Position numbers and translations under genes: made by a program. 64,000 nucleotides of DNA from positions 434,001 to 498,000 of the forward strand of contig NZ_CP049916.1 of the NCBI RefSeq assembly GCF_011578285.1. Reading direction: 5' to 3'. Below, one piece after another: positions 49,178 to 58,842 of the stretch; positions within the stretch are counted from its first letter, which is position 1, and each line of letters begins with the position of its first letter. The notes under the pieces were generated by a model. That model did not search any database. It had not been told where the DNA came from and saw nothing but the letters and a program-made list of their open reading frames with translations. Source of the DNA: Acinetobacter lanii (GTDB lineage: Bacteria > Pseudomonadota > Gammaproteobacteria > Pseudomonadales > Moraxellaceae).

Positions 49178-49762
49178 TTACCACTGACGACGACGTTTGG
49201 TGTAAATATAACTTGCGATCAGGAAACCAAAAAAAATGCCGACAGCAATGGTCGCTGCGCCATATAAGAACATCTGTGCGCTACGTTCACTTTGTAACAC
49301 CTGCACTTGAACGCCTAAATTATCATTTTTCAATTGTAATTCTTGGTTCTGAGCCAAAGCATCTAAATTGGCTTTTTCCAGTTGCTGTAAACGTGTCGCT
49401 TGATCTTTAACGAGGGCTTTAACTTTGGCTTCAGCCGCTGCTTTTTGTTTGGCAATTTGTTCAGCAGTTAAAGGTTTATTGTCTTCAGCTGTAACCGGAG
49501 TTTGAGCATTGGCTGTGGTGGCTAAAGCGGTGGTCATCGCTGTTGCAGTTTGCACAATTGGATTGCCCAATGGCTGTGCACTAGCCGGCTTTTGAGCAGT
49601 TGCAACAGGTGCTACTGTGTTTTGTGGCGCTACGGATTGAGATGTAGTGTTTGGAGATGAAGTGTTTGCAGATGCAGCCCCTTGAGCAGGGACGGCTTCA
49701 ACCGCCCATGCAGACGAGCACAGTAACGTGCTCAAGAAAAGTCCTTTGATGGCAAATTGCAT
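49178..49762 (-). CDS. Exported coiled-coil protein with C-terminal membrane anchor
   Basis: 194 residues from ATG 49762. Signal peptide (about 1-20, cleavage SAWA), a long Ala/Thr/Pro/Gln-rich low-complexity stretch, a coiled coil (about 105-165), then a single membrane helix and a short basic tail ending in RRRQW. A typical single-pass type I protein. It begins right at the end of the YciI gene. Function unknown. Confidence 0.7.
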   Translation of the reverse strand: MQFAIKGLFLSTLLCSSAWAVEAVPAQGAASANTSSPNTTSQSVAPQNTVAPVATAQKPASAQPLGNPIVQTATAMTTALATTANAQTPVTAEDNKPLTAEQIAKQKAAAEAKVKALVKDQATRLQQLEKANLDALAQNQELQLKNDNLGVQVQVLQSERSAQMFLYGAATIAVGIFFGFLIASYIYTKRRRQW

Positions 49763-49763
49763 C

Positions 49764-50069
49764 TTATTTTCCATTCGGTAGCGCTTTATTAAAGGGCTTA
49801 ACATCAATATGCGAATAGATGCCTTCTTTTAAGAAGGGCTCTTCAGCTAACCATGCATCAAGTTCTTCACGGGTATCAAAATCTAAAATTAGGGTACTGC
49901 CATAAAAACCATGCTGTGGATTTTCACGATCGATTGGCATTGCACCGGCAACAATGACACGACCTTCAGCATCTAATTGTTCTAATCGAGCCAAATGTTG
50001 CGGACGAGTTGCTAAACGTTTTTCGACTGTACCCGGAGCGTCGGTACAGGTGATTACAAATAAAGCCAT
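49764..50069 (-). CDS. yciI: YciI-family protein
   Basis: 101 residues, all of the YCII-related ferredoxin-like domain: a LFVITCTDAPG start, R-P-Q-H-L (His and Asp/Arg residues typical of the family) and an F-D-T-R-E-E-L-D segment. Small enzyme-like proteins; function uncertain. It sits between yciB and the coiled-coil gene. Confidence 0.9.
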   Translation of the reverse strand: MALFVITCTDAPGTVEKRLATRPQHLARLEQLDAEGRVIVAGAMPIDRENPQHGFYGSTLILDFDTREELDAWLAEEPFLKEGIYSHIDVKPFNKALPNGK

Positions 50070-50099
50070 TTACTTTCTCTATTCTTTATAAGGGGCAGA

Positions 50100-50714
50100 T
50101 TATTCTTCAGGCGACTTAAAGTGCTTACGCAGAATAATAAACTGAATAATAATAAAGGAAAACATCACGATCATGTCACCAAAAGCGGTGAATTCACCCC
50201 AATATTTTCCGTTGGCAAAGATAAACGCAAAGAAAATATGTAAGCAGGCCATGCCCACAAACATCAGTCCCCAAGACATATTTAATTTTTTCCAGCCTTG
50301 CTCAGTCAGTTCTAACACAGGGCCGAATAAACGCTTGATCAAAGGTTTACGTTCTTTACCAAAATACGGTGAAATAAAGAAAGCCGCAGCAAAGGCAAAA
50401 TTCAAAATGGCTGCTTTTAGACGAATATAAAAATCGTCACTCAGCATTAAGGTAATCCCACCAAAAATCACCGTCATAAACAACACCAACCATTGTTGTT
50501 TATCCAAATGGAAACGCTGTCTGACAAACAATGCGCCGTAGACCACGAGCATGGAAATAATTAAGCCGGTCGTTGCCACTAAAATATTGTTGTTATCAAC
50601 ACCACCTGCAGAGCCAATCAATTGTAATAATGGATGTTCTGAATCTTTAGGATCGACTGTTTTATATAACCAAAAGAAAATTATGAGTGGCACAAAGTCT
50701 AAAAGTGCTTTCAT
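50100..50714 (-). CDS. yciB: Septation/intermembrane protein YciB (IspZ)
   Basis: 204 residues from ATG 50714, with the MKALLDFVPLIIFFWLYK start of the family and about five membrane helices. YciB helps keep the envelope intact and interacts with cell-elongation and division proteins. The yciB-yciI order matches that of many gammaproteobacteria. Confidence 0.93.
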   Translation of the reverse strand: MKALLDFVPLIIFFWLYKTVDPKDSEHPLLQLIGSAGGVDNNNILVATTGLIISMLVVYGALFVRQRFHLDKQQWLVLFMTVIFGGITLMLSDDFYIRLKAAILNFAFAAAFFISPYFGKERKPLIKRLFGPVLELTEQGWKKLNMSWGLMFVGMACLHIFFAFIFANGKYWGEFTAFGDMIVMFSFIIIQFIILRKHFKSPEE

Positions 50715-50757
50715 GTTAAAGTATCTATTCTGTTCAGGTGAATGGGTAGTATAAAAG

Positions 50758-51609
50758 ATGCAAGGCGTAGATTTACACACACATAGCAATATTTCTGATG
50801 GGACTTATACCCCAGAATTATTGGTTCAGGCTGCCCTTGAAAAAGGGATTCACACACTTGCATTGACTGACCACGATAGCATGGATGGATTGGCTTTAGC
50901 GGAAAAAATTGCAAATAATCAGCCGATTCAGATTATTTCTGGGGTCGAGATTTCAAGCCAATGGTCAAGACCTTCGACCAACAAGACTTACGGCGTGCAT
51001 ATCGTGGCACTCAATATGCAAAATATGCAGCCATTACAACAACTTTTGCAAGAACAAAAGCGTATTCGTGCCCAACGTGCGATTCAAATTTGTCAGTTAC
51101 TCGAACCCCTCATTCAGATGGATATTTATCCCGATGTGGTGGCAAAGGTAGAGGGTGAGCCGGATCGAATTACTCGAACCCATATCGCCAAAACCTTAGT
51201 AGAAAAGGGCATCGTGGCACGTCCACAACAGGCGTTTGATAAATATATCAAAGAGGGTAAAAAAGCCTATGTGAAATTTGATGGTTTAGGTTTGGCTGAA
51301 ACCATTCAAGTGATTCACGAAAGCCAAGGCTTTGCCGTCCTTGCCCATCCAACTCGCTATGATCTTTCTGCGACCAATGTGCGTTATTTAATTGAGCGCT
51401 TCGCACAACATGGCGGAGATGCGGTTGAGCTTCCCCCTGCAATTGAACCTGCTTCGACCCGTCAAATGGTCGATCGGATGATTGAACAGTGTAATTTAAA
51501 AGTCTCGGTGGGCAGTGATTTTCATGGTGATAACATGCCATGGATTAAGCTGGGCAATATTCCCACCTTAAAACAAGGGCAAGTCGGGATTTGGGAAAGC
51601 TTCGTTTAG
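50758..51609 (+). CDS. PHP-domain phosphoesterase (TrpH/RNase AM type)
   Basis: 283 residues. The PHP metal motifs are DLHTHS (residues 4-9), ALTDHD near 41, the HP in LAHPTRY near 196, and DFHGDN near 259. Relatives hydrolyse 3',5'-nucleoside bisphosphates and trim RNA 5' ends. Divergent from yciB, as in related genomes. Confidence 0.9.
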   Translation: MQGVDLHTHSNISDGTYTPELLVQAALEKGIHTLALTDHDSMDGLALAEKIANNQPIQIISGVEISSQWSRPSTNKTYGVHIVALNMQNMQPLQQLLQEQKRIRAQRAIQICQLLEPLIQMDIYPDVVAKVEGEPDRITRTHIAKTLVEKGIVARPQQAFDKYIKEGKKAYVKFDGLGLAETIQVIHESQGFAVLAHPTRYDLSATNVRYLIERFAQHGGDAVELPPAIEPASTRQMVDRMIEQCNLKVSVGSDFHGDNMPWIKLGNIPTLKQGQVGIWESFV

Positions 51610-51617
51610 TTCTATTT

Positions 51618-51640
51618 TAAAAGCTCGAGCTTAGCTTTTA
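51618..51640 (+). terminator. Weak hairpin after the PHP gene
   Basis: TAAAAGCT-CGAGCTT-AGCTTTTA; low GC stem and few T residues after it, so a weak terminator at best. Confidence 0.4.
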
Positions 51641-51715
51641 CTTTTAGCAGCGCATGCCTCCCTTGGATCAGAGAGGTCATGCAAGCCATAACCAAACTGT
51701 ATAAACCAAAGATGG

Positions 51716-52627
51716 TTATAAAAGATTGTGATCCATCGCTTGAATCGGTGGCGGTGTCGGTTTACCCAAAGTCCCTAATAATTCAATTTCAATGGTTCTG
51801 ACCATGGAGTCTAAAGGTAAGTCATTACTTTGCGTACCAAAAGGCTCTTCAATTTCGGAACTTAAGGCATCGAGTCCCAAAAAGGTATACGCCAAAATAC
51901 CGACCATAAGGGGTGTCGCTAAACCCAACACTGAGCCTAAGCTAAACGGCAACATAAAGCAGAAAAAATACACGGTACGATTGAGTAGTACTGAATATGC
52001 AAAGGGCAAAGGCGTAGTGGCGATACGGTCACAGCCGGTTTGTACTAGGCTGAGTTCAGTCACATGCTGATTCATTTGCATATAAACGATGTCAGAAATT
52101 TCCCCTTCTTTCAGCGCTGACATCAGCTCCCAATGGATGAGACTCAGGGTGTATTGCGGGGCATTGGTTTGTTGATACAACTGGGTCAACGCCTGCTGAC
52201 TGAGTCCACTGGTTTCTAACATCGCATCGGGTGAATGAGTTTGATGACGCAAACGATCTCGCAGTACATTGGCAAATACAATCACATGCTGAATCACACG
52301 CTCACGACGACCTTGCGGCAGAATACGGCAGTCACGGTCAAAATGACGTGCATTGGCAATCAGCATACCCCATAGCTTACGGGCTTCCCACCAACGGTCA
52401 TAACAGGCACTATTTTTAAAGCCTAAAAACAGTGACAGCACCACCCCAATCAGGGTAAAGCCGACCAATGGAATTTCTGGAAAACGATAGAGGTCAATAT
52501 ACTCAATTCCTCCGACCACAGCGGAGAGCAACATCACCAAGCCTAAAGGCGGAAGAACTTTAGGTAGAATTGTGCCACGCCATGAAAATAATAGTTTTAG
52601 CGTATCGTTTTGATCACGGACAATCAT
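51716..52627 (-). CDS. Bestrophin-family chloride-channel-like protein
   Basis: 303 residues with several membrane helices. The FKNSACYDRWWEARKLWG segment (about 71-88) and an IEEPFG motif near the C-terminus are the family signature. Bacterial bestrophins are ion channels; the ion selectivity here cannot be told. The gene is convergent with the PHP gene. Confidence 0.9.
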   Translation of the reverse strand: MIVRDQNDTLKLLFSWRGTILPKVLPPLGLVMLLSAVVGGIEYIDLYRFPEIPLVGFTLIGVVLSLFLGFKNSACYDRWWEARKLWGMLIANARHFDRDCRILPQGRRERVIQHVIVFANVLRDRLRHQTHSPDAMLETSGLSQQALTQLYQQTNAPQYTLSLIHWELMSALKEGEISDIVYMQMNQHVTELSLVQTGCDRIATTPLPFAYSVLLNRTVYFFCFMLPFSLGSVLGLATPLMVGILAYTFLGLDALSSEIEEPFGTQSNDLPLDSMVRTIEIELLGTLGKPTPPPIQAMDHNLL

Positions 52628-52724
52628 GGAATTAGGGTCTGTATTTTTTTATGATCTTCATCGCTTGACGGTTGCTTGTCAATGCAAAATTTCAATTCAG
52701 CGCATAGATGTTTAAATTGTGAAT

Positions 52725-53417
52725 TTATCCTATTTTTTTGAGAAGTTGATGCTCTGCAAATGAAAAACTTTGTTCGCTTGAAATGATTAAATGATCAAGC
52801 AGGCGAATTTCTAAAAGTTGACAGGCTTGTTGTATTTCTAAGGTCAGTTGCTTGTCTTCAATCGAGGGTTCAGCGATACCTTTGGGATGGTTATGCGCAA
52901 TCACAATGGCGGTAGCATGATGATGAATCGCATGTCGAATTAACTGATTGATCGAAATATTGCAGTAGTTGGTCGAGCCATAGAATAGTTTCTTAAAATT
53001 AATTTTGCGTAGCTGTGCATCCAAACACAATACCGCAAACACTTCCTGCGTTTCGCCGAGCAATTCATATCGTAAATAGTCTCGAATCAGATCCGAACGA
53101 CTCAAATCCGCCCCTTGTTGTAGATGATGGCGTAAGTAGCGCCGTCCAAGTTCTTTTACTGCCATCAGCTGAGAATATTTGGTGTCGCCAATGCCATGAA
53201 ATTGTCTTAAATCTGATAGTGAAGCATCAAAAATAGCAGACAAATTGCCAAAGTGTTGAATCAAAATCCGAGCAAGTTCGACGGCTGAATGTTGCTGTGA
53301 GCCTGAGCGTAAAAAGATCGCAAGCAGCTCGGCATCAGACAGACTTGAAGCGCCTTGTAGCAGTAAGCGCTCTCTTGGGCGCTCTTGTTCGGGCCACTGC
53401 TTAATTGAATTATTCAT
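52725..53417 (-). CDS. radC: JAB/MPN-domain protein RadC
   Basis: 230 residues with an N-terminal helix-hairpin-helix-like region and the C-terminal JAMM motif H-N-H-P-K-G followed by D in IED (zinc ligands). Despite its name, a DNA-repair role is doubtful. Divergent from coaBC. Confidence 0.93.
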   Translation of the reverse strand: MNNSIKQWPEQERPRERLLLQGASSLSDAELLAIFLRSGSQQHSAVELARILIQHFGNLSAIFDASLSDLRQFHGIGDTKYSQLMAVKELGRRYLRHHLQQGADLSRSDLIRDYLRYELLGETQEVFAVLCLDAQLRKINFKKLFYGSTNYCNISINQLIRHAIHHHATAIVIAHNHPKGIAEPSIEDKQLTLEIQQACQLLEIRLLDHLIISSEQSFSFAEHQLLKKIG

Positions 53418-53541
53418 TATTATTCACTGTATTAATTTGATTTATTTTAGGAGACTTTTCATATTTCCCAAGTCGACAGCTTGGGTGCAAGATTATTTAA
53501 TGCTATTGTGAGCGCCACTGCAACAGAAAGGTAGCCTGATC

Positions 53542-54807
53542 GTGAGTTTCGATCTCAGTGTGTTTTCCAATAAAAATATTATTCTTGCTGTCACCGGTGG
53601 TATTGCTGCCTATAAAAGTGCGATTTTGGTTCGCCGACTCAAAGATTACGGTTTCAATGTCCGTGTGGTCATGACTAAAGGCGCGCAAGCCTTCATTACA
53701 CCGCTGACCTTTCAAGCCTTATCGGGCAACCCCGTTCATTCAGAATTATTAGATCCCGAAGCGGAAGCGGGTATGGGACATATTGAATTGGCTCGTTGGG
53801 CAGACTTGGTTCTCGTCGCACCCGCCAGTTGTGACACCCTTGCAAAATTTGCTGCAGGCTTGGCAGACGATTTACTCAGTACCTTATATTTAGCGACCAA
53901 AGCCCCGGTTTGGGTCGCACCTGCCATGAATCAGCAAATGTGGGCAGCCAAACCAACACAGCGTAATTTAAACACCTTGGTGGAAGATGGCGTGCATGTG
54001 ATCATGCCGGAAGCCGGTTCACAAGCTTGTGGTGATGTCGGTTTAGGACGTATGCCTGAACCTGAAGATTTGGCTGAACAAGTCCGTGAGTATTTCCATA
54101 AAGCACAACGTGCGATTGCGGAAAAATTTGGTCTATTGGCGGGTAAGAAAGTCACCATTACCGCAGGGCCAACACGAGAAGCGATTGACCCTGTACGTTA
54201 TATTTCTAACCACAGTACCGGAAAAATGGGTTTTGCTTTGGCGGCAGCGTGTTATAGCGCAGGGGCAAAAGTTACACTCATTGCAGGACCTGTCAGTCTA
54301 GATACCCCGAATGGCGTCGAGCGTAAGAATGTGTCATCTGCGATGCAAATGTTGGATTTGAGTATGCAACAGCTGTATGATGGCTGTGATATCTTTATTG
54401 CGACTGCTGCGGTAGCGGATTACCGTGTCGCTGAAGTGTCTGAGCATAAAATCAAAAAAGCAGGTGATGAGCTTGCCGTATCTTTAGTGAAAAACCCCGA
54501 TATTGTGGCGACCATTGCTCAGCAAAAACAACGCCCATTTATGGTCGGTTTTGCCGCTGAAACGCGTAATGTTGAAGAATATGCAGCAGGTAAGTTAGTG
54601 GCGAAAAAACTCGATATGATTGCCTGCAATGATGTATCCCGTGCGGATATTGGTTTTGCATCGGATCAAAATGCCATGACCGTATTCTTTGCCGATCGTT
54701 ACGAGATGGAAAAACGTGATTTAGAAAAGGCTTCTAAGCAAGAGATTGCACAGCAGTTGGTTGAAGCGATTCATGATGCTTTAGAACAACAGCAACCTGT
54801 GGTCTAA
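53542..54807 (+). CDS. coaBC: Bifunctional phosphopantothenoylcysteine decarboxylase/synthetase CoaBC
   Basis: 421 residues. The N-terminal CoaC flavodoxin-like part (to about 190) has the HIELARWAD segment, the PASCDT loop and PAMNQQMW; the CoaB part (about 200-400) starts with the TAGPTREAIDPVR segment and STGKMG. It makes phosphopantetheine for coenzyme A. GTG 53542 is the likely start; AAGG lies about 11 bases upstream. Confidence 0.95.
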   Translation: MSFDLSVFSNKNIILAVTGGIAAYKSAILVRRLKDYGFNVRVVMTKGAQAFITPLTFQALSGNPVHSELLDPEAEAGMGHIELARWADLVLVAPASCDTLAKFAAGLADDLLSTLYLATKAPVWVAPAMNQQMWAAKPTQRNLNTLVEDGVHVIMPEAGSQACGDVGLGRMPEPEDLAEQVREYFHKAQRAIAEKFGLLAGKKVTITAGPTREAIDPVRYISNHSTGKMGFALAAACYSAGAKVTLIAGPVSLDTPNGVERKNVSSAMQMLDLSMQQLYDGCDIFIATAAVADYRVAEVSEHKIKKAGDELAVSLVKNPDIVATIAQQKQRPFMVGFAAETRNVEEYAAGKLVAKKLDMIACNDVSRADIGFASDQNAMTVFFADRYEMEKRDLEKASKQEIAQQLVEAIHDALEQQQPVV

Positions 54808-54826
54808 ATGACAGGGCATAAAATGT

Positions 54827-54854
54827 AAAAAAGACCGCAGATGCGGTCTTTTTT
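54827..54854 (+). terminator. Terminator between coaBC and secB
   Basis: GACCGC-AGAT-GCGGTC stem with A6 and T6, shared by two convergent genes. Confidence 0.9.
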
Positions 54855-54873
54855 GATTTTCAAACTTAAAAAC

Positions 54874-55332
54874 TTAAGCTTGACCTTCCGCTGCAGCAGC
54901 TTGCGCACGTTGCATATTGGCTTCAAATTCAGCATCGAAGTTAATCGGTGTAAGAAGCAATTGTGGGAAGCTACCTTTAGTCACAAGATCATTCACCGCT
55001 TCACGTAGGAATGGGAACAAAATGTTCGGGCAGTAAGCGCCGAGAATGTAAGGAAGACGTTCTTCTTCAACGCCATCAACCAAGAAAATACCTGATTGAG
55101 TCACGTCTACGATAAATGCAGTTTCGCCTGCATTATTGGCTTGAACAACCACTTTTAAAGACACTTCAAAATGGGTTGGGTCTACTTTTTCAGCAGCAGA
55201 TGACAAGTTAATGTTTAATTCAGGTTGCCATTCTTTCGTGAAAACGCTCGCCCCAGGCACTTCAAAAGAAATATCTTTAGTATAAATACGTTCTAACGCG
55301 AGTTGTGGTTGAACTTGTTGTTCTTCACTCAT
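54874..55332 (-). CDS. secB: Protein-export chaperone SecB
   Basis: 152 residues, normal length. Shows the [14 protein letters not shown] segment near residues 16-29 and the SecB core, with the [11 protein letters not shown] segment. SecB keeps preproteins unfolded for SecA. Last gene of rhodanese-grxC-secB. Confidence 0.95.
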   Translation of the reverse strand: MSEEQQVQPQLALERIYTKDISFEVPGASVFTKEWQPELNINLSSAAEKVDPTHFEVSLKVVVQANNAGETAFIVDVTQSGIFLVDGVEEERLPYILGAYCPNILFPFLREAVNDLVTKGSFPQLLLTPINFDAEFEANMQRAQAAAAEGQA

Positions 55333-55384
55333 TCTATAATCCTTCGTAAACGAGATGGTGTAACTAAATTATTGTACGGATAGC

Positions 55385-55642
55385 TTAAGCAAGTAATTCG
55401 TCGAGTTTGCCTTCACGCTCTAAAGCATAAAGTTGGTCGAAACCACCGATGAATTGATCTTTGATAAAAATTTGCGGCACAGTACGGTGATTGGTACGTT
55501 GCATTAACTCGATACGCACTTCAGGTGCTTCTTGAGACAAATTCACTTCTTTATATGCAATGCCTTTACGTTCAAGTAGTTGCTTCGCACGAACGCAGTA
55601 TGGGCAAACAGATGTTGAATAAACAGTGACTTGAGCTGTCAT
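55385..55642 (-). CDS. grxC: Glutaredoxin 3
   Basis: 85 residues with the redox motif CPYC (Cys13, Cys16) and the TVP cis-proline and GG-D glutathione-binding segments. Reduces protein disulfides with glutathione. Confidence 0.96.
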   Translation of the reverse strand: MTAQVTVYSTSVCPYCVRAKQLLERKGIAYKEVNLSQEAPEVRIELMQRTNHRTVPQIFIKDQFIGGFDQLYALEREGKLDELLA

Positions 55643-55658
55643 GTTTCAGACTCCTAAG

Positions 55659-56072
55659 TTAAGCTTTTTTGCTTTTAACCAATGGTAAGCCTTGGGCTTT
55701 CCAGTTACTCACACCGCCATCTAAACGATAGCTATCTGTATGACCGACTTGTTGTAAAGCACTACCTGCCACTTGACCCAAGTTGCAAATAAACACTAAA
55801 GGACGATCAGCTGATTTTAATTCTTCAAGATGAGTCGACAATTGGCTGTAAGGAATATTACGGCTACCACTGATGTGACCTTCACGGAAATCTTTCCCGT
55901 CACGAAGATCGATCAACATTGCATTTTTAGCTTTAACCAAAATACCGAGCGACTGTGGTGAAATTTTACGACCATTGCGTTGTCCTTCAAATACAAAGAA
56001 CAGAACGATTAATGCACCTAAAATTGCAAACAAGAAGGGGTGATTCCCCATAAATTCCAACCAACGTTCCAC
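55659..56072 (-). CDS. yibN: Membrane-anchored rhodanese-like protein (YibN type)
   Basis: 137 residues: an N-terminal membrane helix (about 11-29), then a rhodanese domain with Cys96 in FICNLGQ. Order rhodanese-grxC-secB is conserved in gammaproteobacteria. Its sulfur acceptor is not known. Confidence 0.9.
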   Translation of the reverse strand: MERWLEFMGNHPFLFAILGALIVLFFVFEGQRNGRKISPQSLGILVKAKNAMLIDLRDGKDFREGHISGSRNIPYSQLSTHLEELKSADRPLVFICNLGQVAGSALQQVGHTDSYRLDGGVSNWKAQGLPLVKSKKA

Positions 56073-56164
56073 AAATCACCTAATGACAAATTAAAAACTG
56101 CGTAGAGTATAGCGTATATATATGGTGATCAAAATCACCGCTTCAAGGCTTCGGATAAAGAAAA

Positions 56165-57226
56165 CTAATTTTTTTGTTGCGCCTCAGTGATCTCCGCAAT
56201 TAAGCGTAAATAACTGTCTAAACGACGCGATAAAATTTTACCTTCATCGACTGCCTGTTTAATCGCACATTGCTTTTCATGGGTATGGGTACAGTTACGA
56301 TACTGACAATGCCCAATATAATCCGCAATTTCAGGAAAACCTTGATCAATCTTGTCTAAATCAAGATGCCACAGACCAAATTCACGAATCCCTGGAGAGT
56401 CAATCAGAGCGCCATTTTCACCAAAACCGATTAAACGAGTCGAGGTGGTGGTGTGTTGACCCAAGGCAGAGTTGTCTGAAATCACATTGGTTTTCTGCGC
56501 GGCATCTGGAACGATGGCATTAATCAGGGTGCTTTTACCTACCCCAGATTGACCCACAAAAGCCACGGTTTCATTGTCCAAACGCTGTTTCAGTTCAGTC
56601 AAATCACCATTCGACTGCGTCAACATAAATTCATAACCCAAGGCACGGTATTCTTCGACTAATTTCAGTCGAGTATCCTCTTCACCCTGAAGTAAATCGC
56701 ATTTATTCAGGACCAACAAAGCCGGAATTTTGGCATCTTCACAAGCCACCAAATAACGGTCGATCAGGGTCGGTGCAGGCTCAGGCAAAGGGGCAATCAC
56801 GATCACGATCAAGCTGATATTGGCTGCCACAGGTTTAACTTTGTGATAGCGGTCAGGGCGGGTCAGCAGTGAACGACGAGGGTGAATCGCGGTGATAATC
56901 CCCAAACCTGTGTTGGGATCCGCTTGCCATTTCACCCGGTCACCAGTGACCAAAAGTTCTAAATTGGTACGGGTATGACAGCGCCAAACACTGCCAACGT
57001 CAATCGGTTTCCAAAAAGATTCAGGCTCGCCCGCTTTGGTTTCGGGACGAATAGGGTGATCTTGAGGGACAGAAAGGGCTTGTACTTCGAGTTGTCGACC
57101 ATAATGTTGAACGACCAGACCTTCTAAGTCATCAGAAGTATCGAGATCTTCTTGACGTGTTTGATGTTGCTTCTGAATGCGGCGTTGCTGCTGTTCAGTT
57201 AAACGACGTTTACGAATTAAAGCCAT
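56165..57226 (-). CDS. rsgA: Small-ribosomal-subunit biogenesis GTPase RsgA
   Basis: 353 residues with the circularly permuted GTPase order: G4 (NKCD near 175) before G1 (GQSGVGKS) and G3 (DSPG). N-terminal OB fold; C-terminal zinc-binding C/H-rich segment CQYRNCTHTHEKQC. It acts in late 30S assembly. Minus strand, divergent from orn. Confidence 0.95.
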   Translation of the reverse strand: MALIRKRRLTEQQQRRIQKQHQTRQEDLDTSDDLEGLVVQHYGRQLEVQALSVPQDHPIRPETKAGEPESFWKPIDVGSVWRCHTRTNLELLVTGDRVKWQADPNTGLGIITAIHPRRSLLTRPDRYHKVKPVAANISLIVIVIAPLPEPAPTLIDRYLVACEDAKIPALLVLNKCDLLQGEEDTRLKLVEEYRALGYEFMLTQSNGDLTELKQRLDNETVAFVGQSGVGKSTLINAIVPDAAQKTNVISDNSALGQHTTTSTRLIGFGENGALIDSPGIREFGLWHLDLDKIDQGFPEIADYIGHCQYRNCTHTHEKQCAIKQAVDEGKILSRRLDSYLRLIAEITEAQQKN

Positions 57227-57351
57227 TCATAACCTGATAAAACCATAACAATTGGATGGCAAAAATAGCATGACCCGCTATGGAATTACAGCATCGAGGC
57301 GATTAATTTGCTATTCTTCTTCTTTTAATCGTCCAATAAGATTGCACAAGT

Positions 57352-57906
57352 ATGAGCAGCACACCCGACACCCGCTTGATTTGGATTGACCTTGAAATGA
57401 CAGGTCTAGACACTGACAATGACAAGATCATTGAAATTGCGACCATTGTCACTGATGATAATTTAAATATTCTCGCTGAAGGTCCTGTATTGGCCATTCA
57501 TCAATCTGACATTATTTTAAATGCGATGGATGAATGGAATACACGCCAACATGGTCAATCTGGTCTGATCGAACGTGTGCGCCGGAGTAAATTAACCGCG
57601 CAAGATGCTGAACAACAAACCATTGAGTTTTTGAAGAAGTGGGTCAATCCAAAATCTTCACCGATGTGTGGTAATTCGATCTGCCAAGATCGCCGTTTCA
57701 TGCATCGTTTAATGCCTGAATTGGAACAATTCTTCCATTACCGTAACCTTGATGTGTCTTCAGTGAAAGAGTTGGCAAAACGCTGGCGTCCTGAAATCAT
57801 GAGCGGTTTGAAAAAGAATGCCTCACATTTAGCGATGGATGATATCCGTGATTCAATCGCTGAATTGAAATACTACCGTCAGTATTTCTTTATTTCGAAT
57901 AACTAG
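57352..57906 (+). CDS. orn: Oligoribonuclease
   Basis: 184 residues, DEDD exonuclease: Asp13 and Glu15 in WIDLEMTG, later D in NSICQDRRF, and the H...D motif in HLAMDD near 163-168. It degrades 2-5 base RNAs, including pGpG. The stop codon is TAG at 57904-57906, whose last base comes from the adjacent insertion sequence; the original stop was most likely TAA. Protein sequence is unchanged by the insertion. Confidence 0.95.
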   Translation: MSSTPDTRLIWIDLEMTGLDTDNDKIIEIATIVTDDNLNILAEGPVLAIHQSDIILNAMDEWNTRQHGQSGLIERVRRSKLTAQDAEQQTIEFLKKWVNPKSSPMCGNSICQDRRFMHRLMPELEQFFHYRNLDVSSVKELAKRWRPEIMSGLKKNASHLAMDDIRDSIAELKYYRQYFFISNN

Positions 57907-58744
57907 GGCTTGTTGACATTTCATAATGGTAACCAGATAAAGATACAGGCTAAAGCAACTGAGTTTTCATAGTTCTGCTTTAGCTTGTCATACCGCGTTG
58001 CAATTCCTCGAAAATGTTTTAATCTTGCAAATGCATTTTCCACTAAGTGCCTGATTTTATATAAATACTAATCCATATGCTGACTGCTAGATTTAGAATT
58101 ACATTTCTTTGGAATATTCGCTTTGGTTTCGGTATTCTCAATTTTTTCTCTAAGTAATTCTGAATCATAACCCTTATCTGCACACAATATTTCTGTGTCT
58201 TTTAAATCTAAAGCATCAATCAAATGAGGTGCAACTTTCACATCATGAGTCTTGCCATCACCAATGATAAATTCAATAGGATTTCCATTCGCATCCACGG
58301 CTAAATGGATTTTAGAACTATTTCCACCAATGCTTTTAGAAATAGCTTGGTCTTTCACTCCTGCCGCATGTTGATGCGCTCGCACATGAGAGGCATCAAT
58401 AAAAACCCATTCCGAATCTGCATTATTGGATAATAATTTAAATACTTTTAGTAGCTTACTGTCTTTACACCAACGATTAAATTTTTTAAAAATAGAGTTT
58501 GGTTTGCCAAATATTTCAGGCAAATCTCGCCAAGGGCAACCCGTTCTAATCCGATAGAGAATTGCTTCGATGAATAATCTCAAATTATGTTTGAGATAAA
58601 TACCAAAATTAACGAGAATAGGTTTCAGCTTAGACCAGTGTTGATCCGTCAGCATTGTTCGAGGCATAGCGAGAAGTGAATTTGGTTTGGCGATTGAATT
58701 CTACTTTCTCGCTATTTTTTTGAACAGCAAATGTCAACAGATCC
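57906..58744 (-). mobile_element. IS5-family insertion sequence (IS427-like), 839 bases
   Basis: Imperfect terminal inverted repeats: GGGCTTGTTGACATTT at the left end (57906-57921) and the complement of AAATGTCAACAGATCC at the right end (58729-58744), 13 of 16 bases matching. It is flanked by TA on both sides (57904-57905 and 58745-58746), a 2-base target duplication as for the IS427 group. It carries one transposase on the minus strand, pointing against orn. Group assignment is from size and repeats; the exact name needs a database. Confidence 0.9.
57921..58667 (-). pseudogene. IS5-family transposase with amber codon, DDE type
   Basis: The first 199 codons read well (FIDASHVRAHQHA near residue 95, Asp, and CADKGYDS near 165, Asp), then a TAG at 58068-58070 interrupts. 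Reading on in the same frame for 48 codons restores the expected end, HLVENAFARLKHFRG with the catalytic Glu, to TGA 57921-57923. The TAG probably was TGG (Trp). As it stands the product lacks the third catalytic residue, so the element should be unable to move without readthrough or another active copy. Confidence 0.85.
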
Positions 58745-58842
58745 TAATCTGTCGAAGAATTATTTTTTCGCATGATTGGTCGATCGTCATATCTGATGAT
58801 GTCTTTAGTACATTGATTGAGAAGTGTTGATTTCGATGAAAT

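Noticed and set aside
51653..51684. Inverted repeat GCATGCCTC / GAGGTCATGC after the PHP gene
   Set aside because: Mismatched arms, a long loop and no T-run; not convincing as terminator or operator.
58068..58667. Programmed frameshift in the IS transposase as in other IS427 elements
   Set aside because: The two parts are in the same frame and separated by one TAG, so it is a nonsense codon and not a shift.
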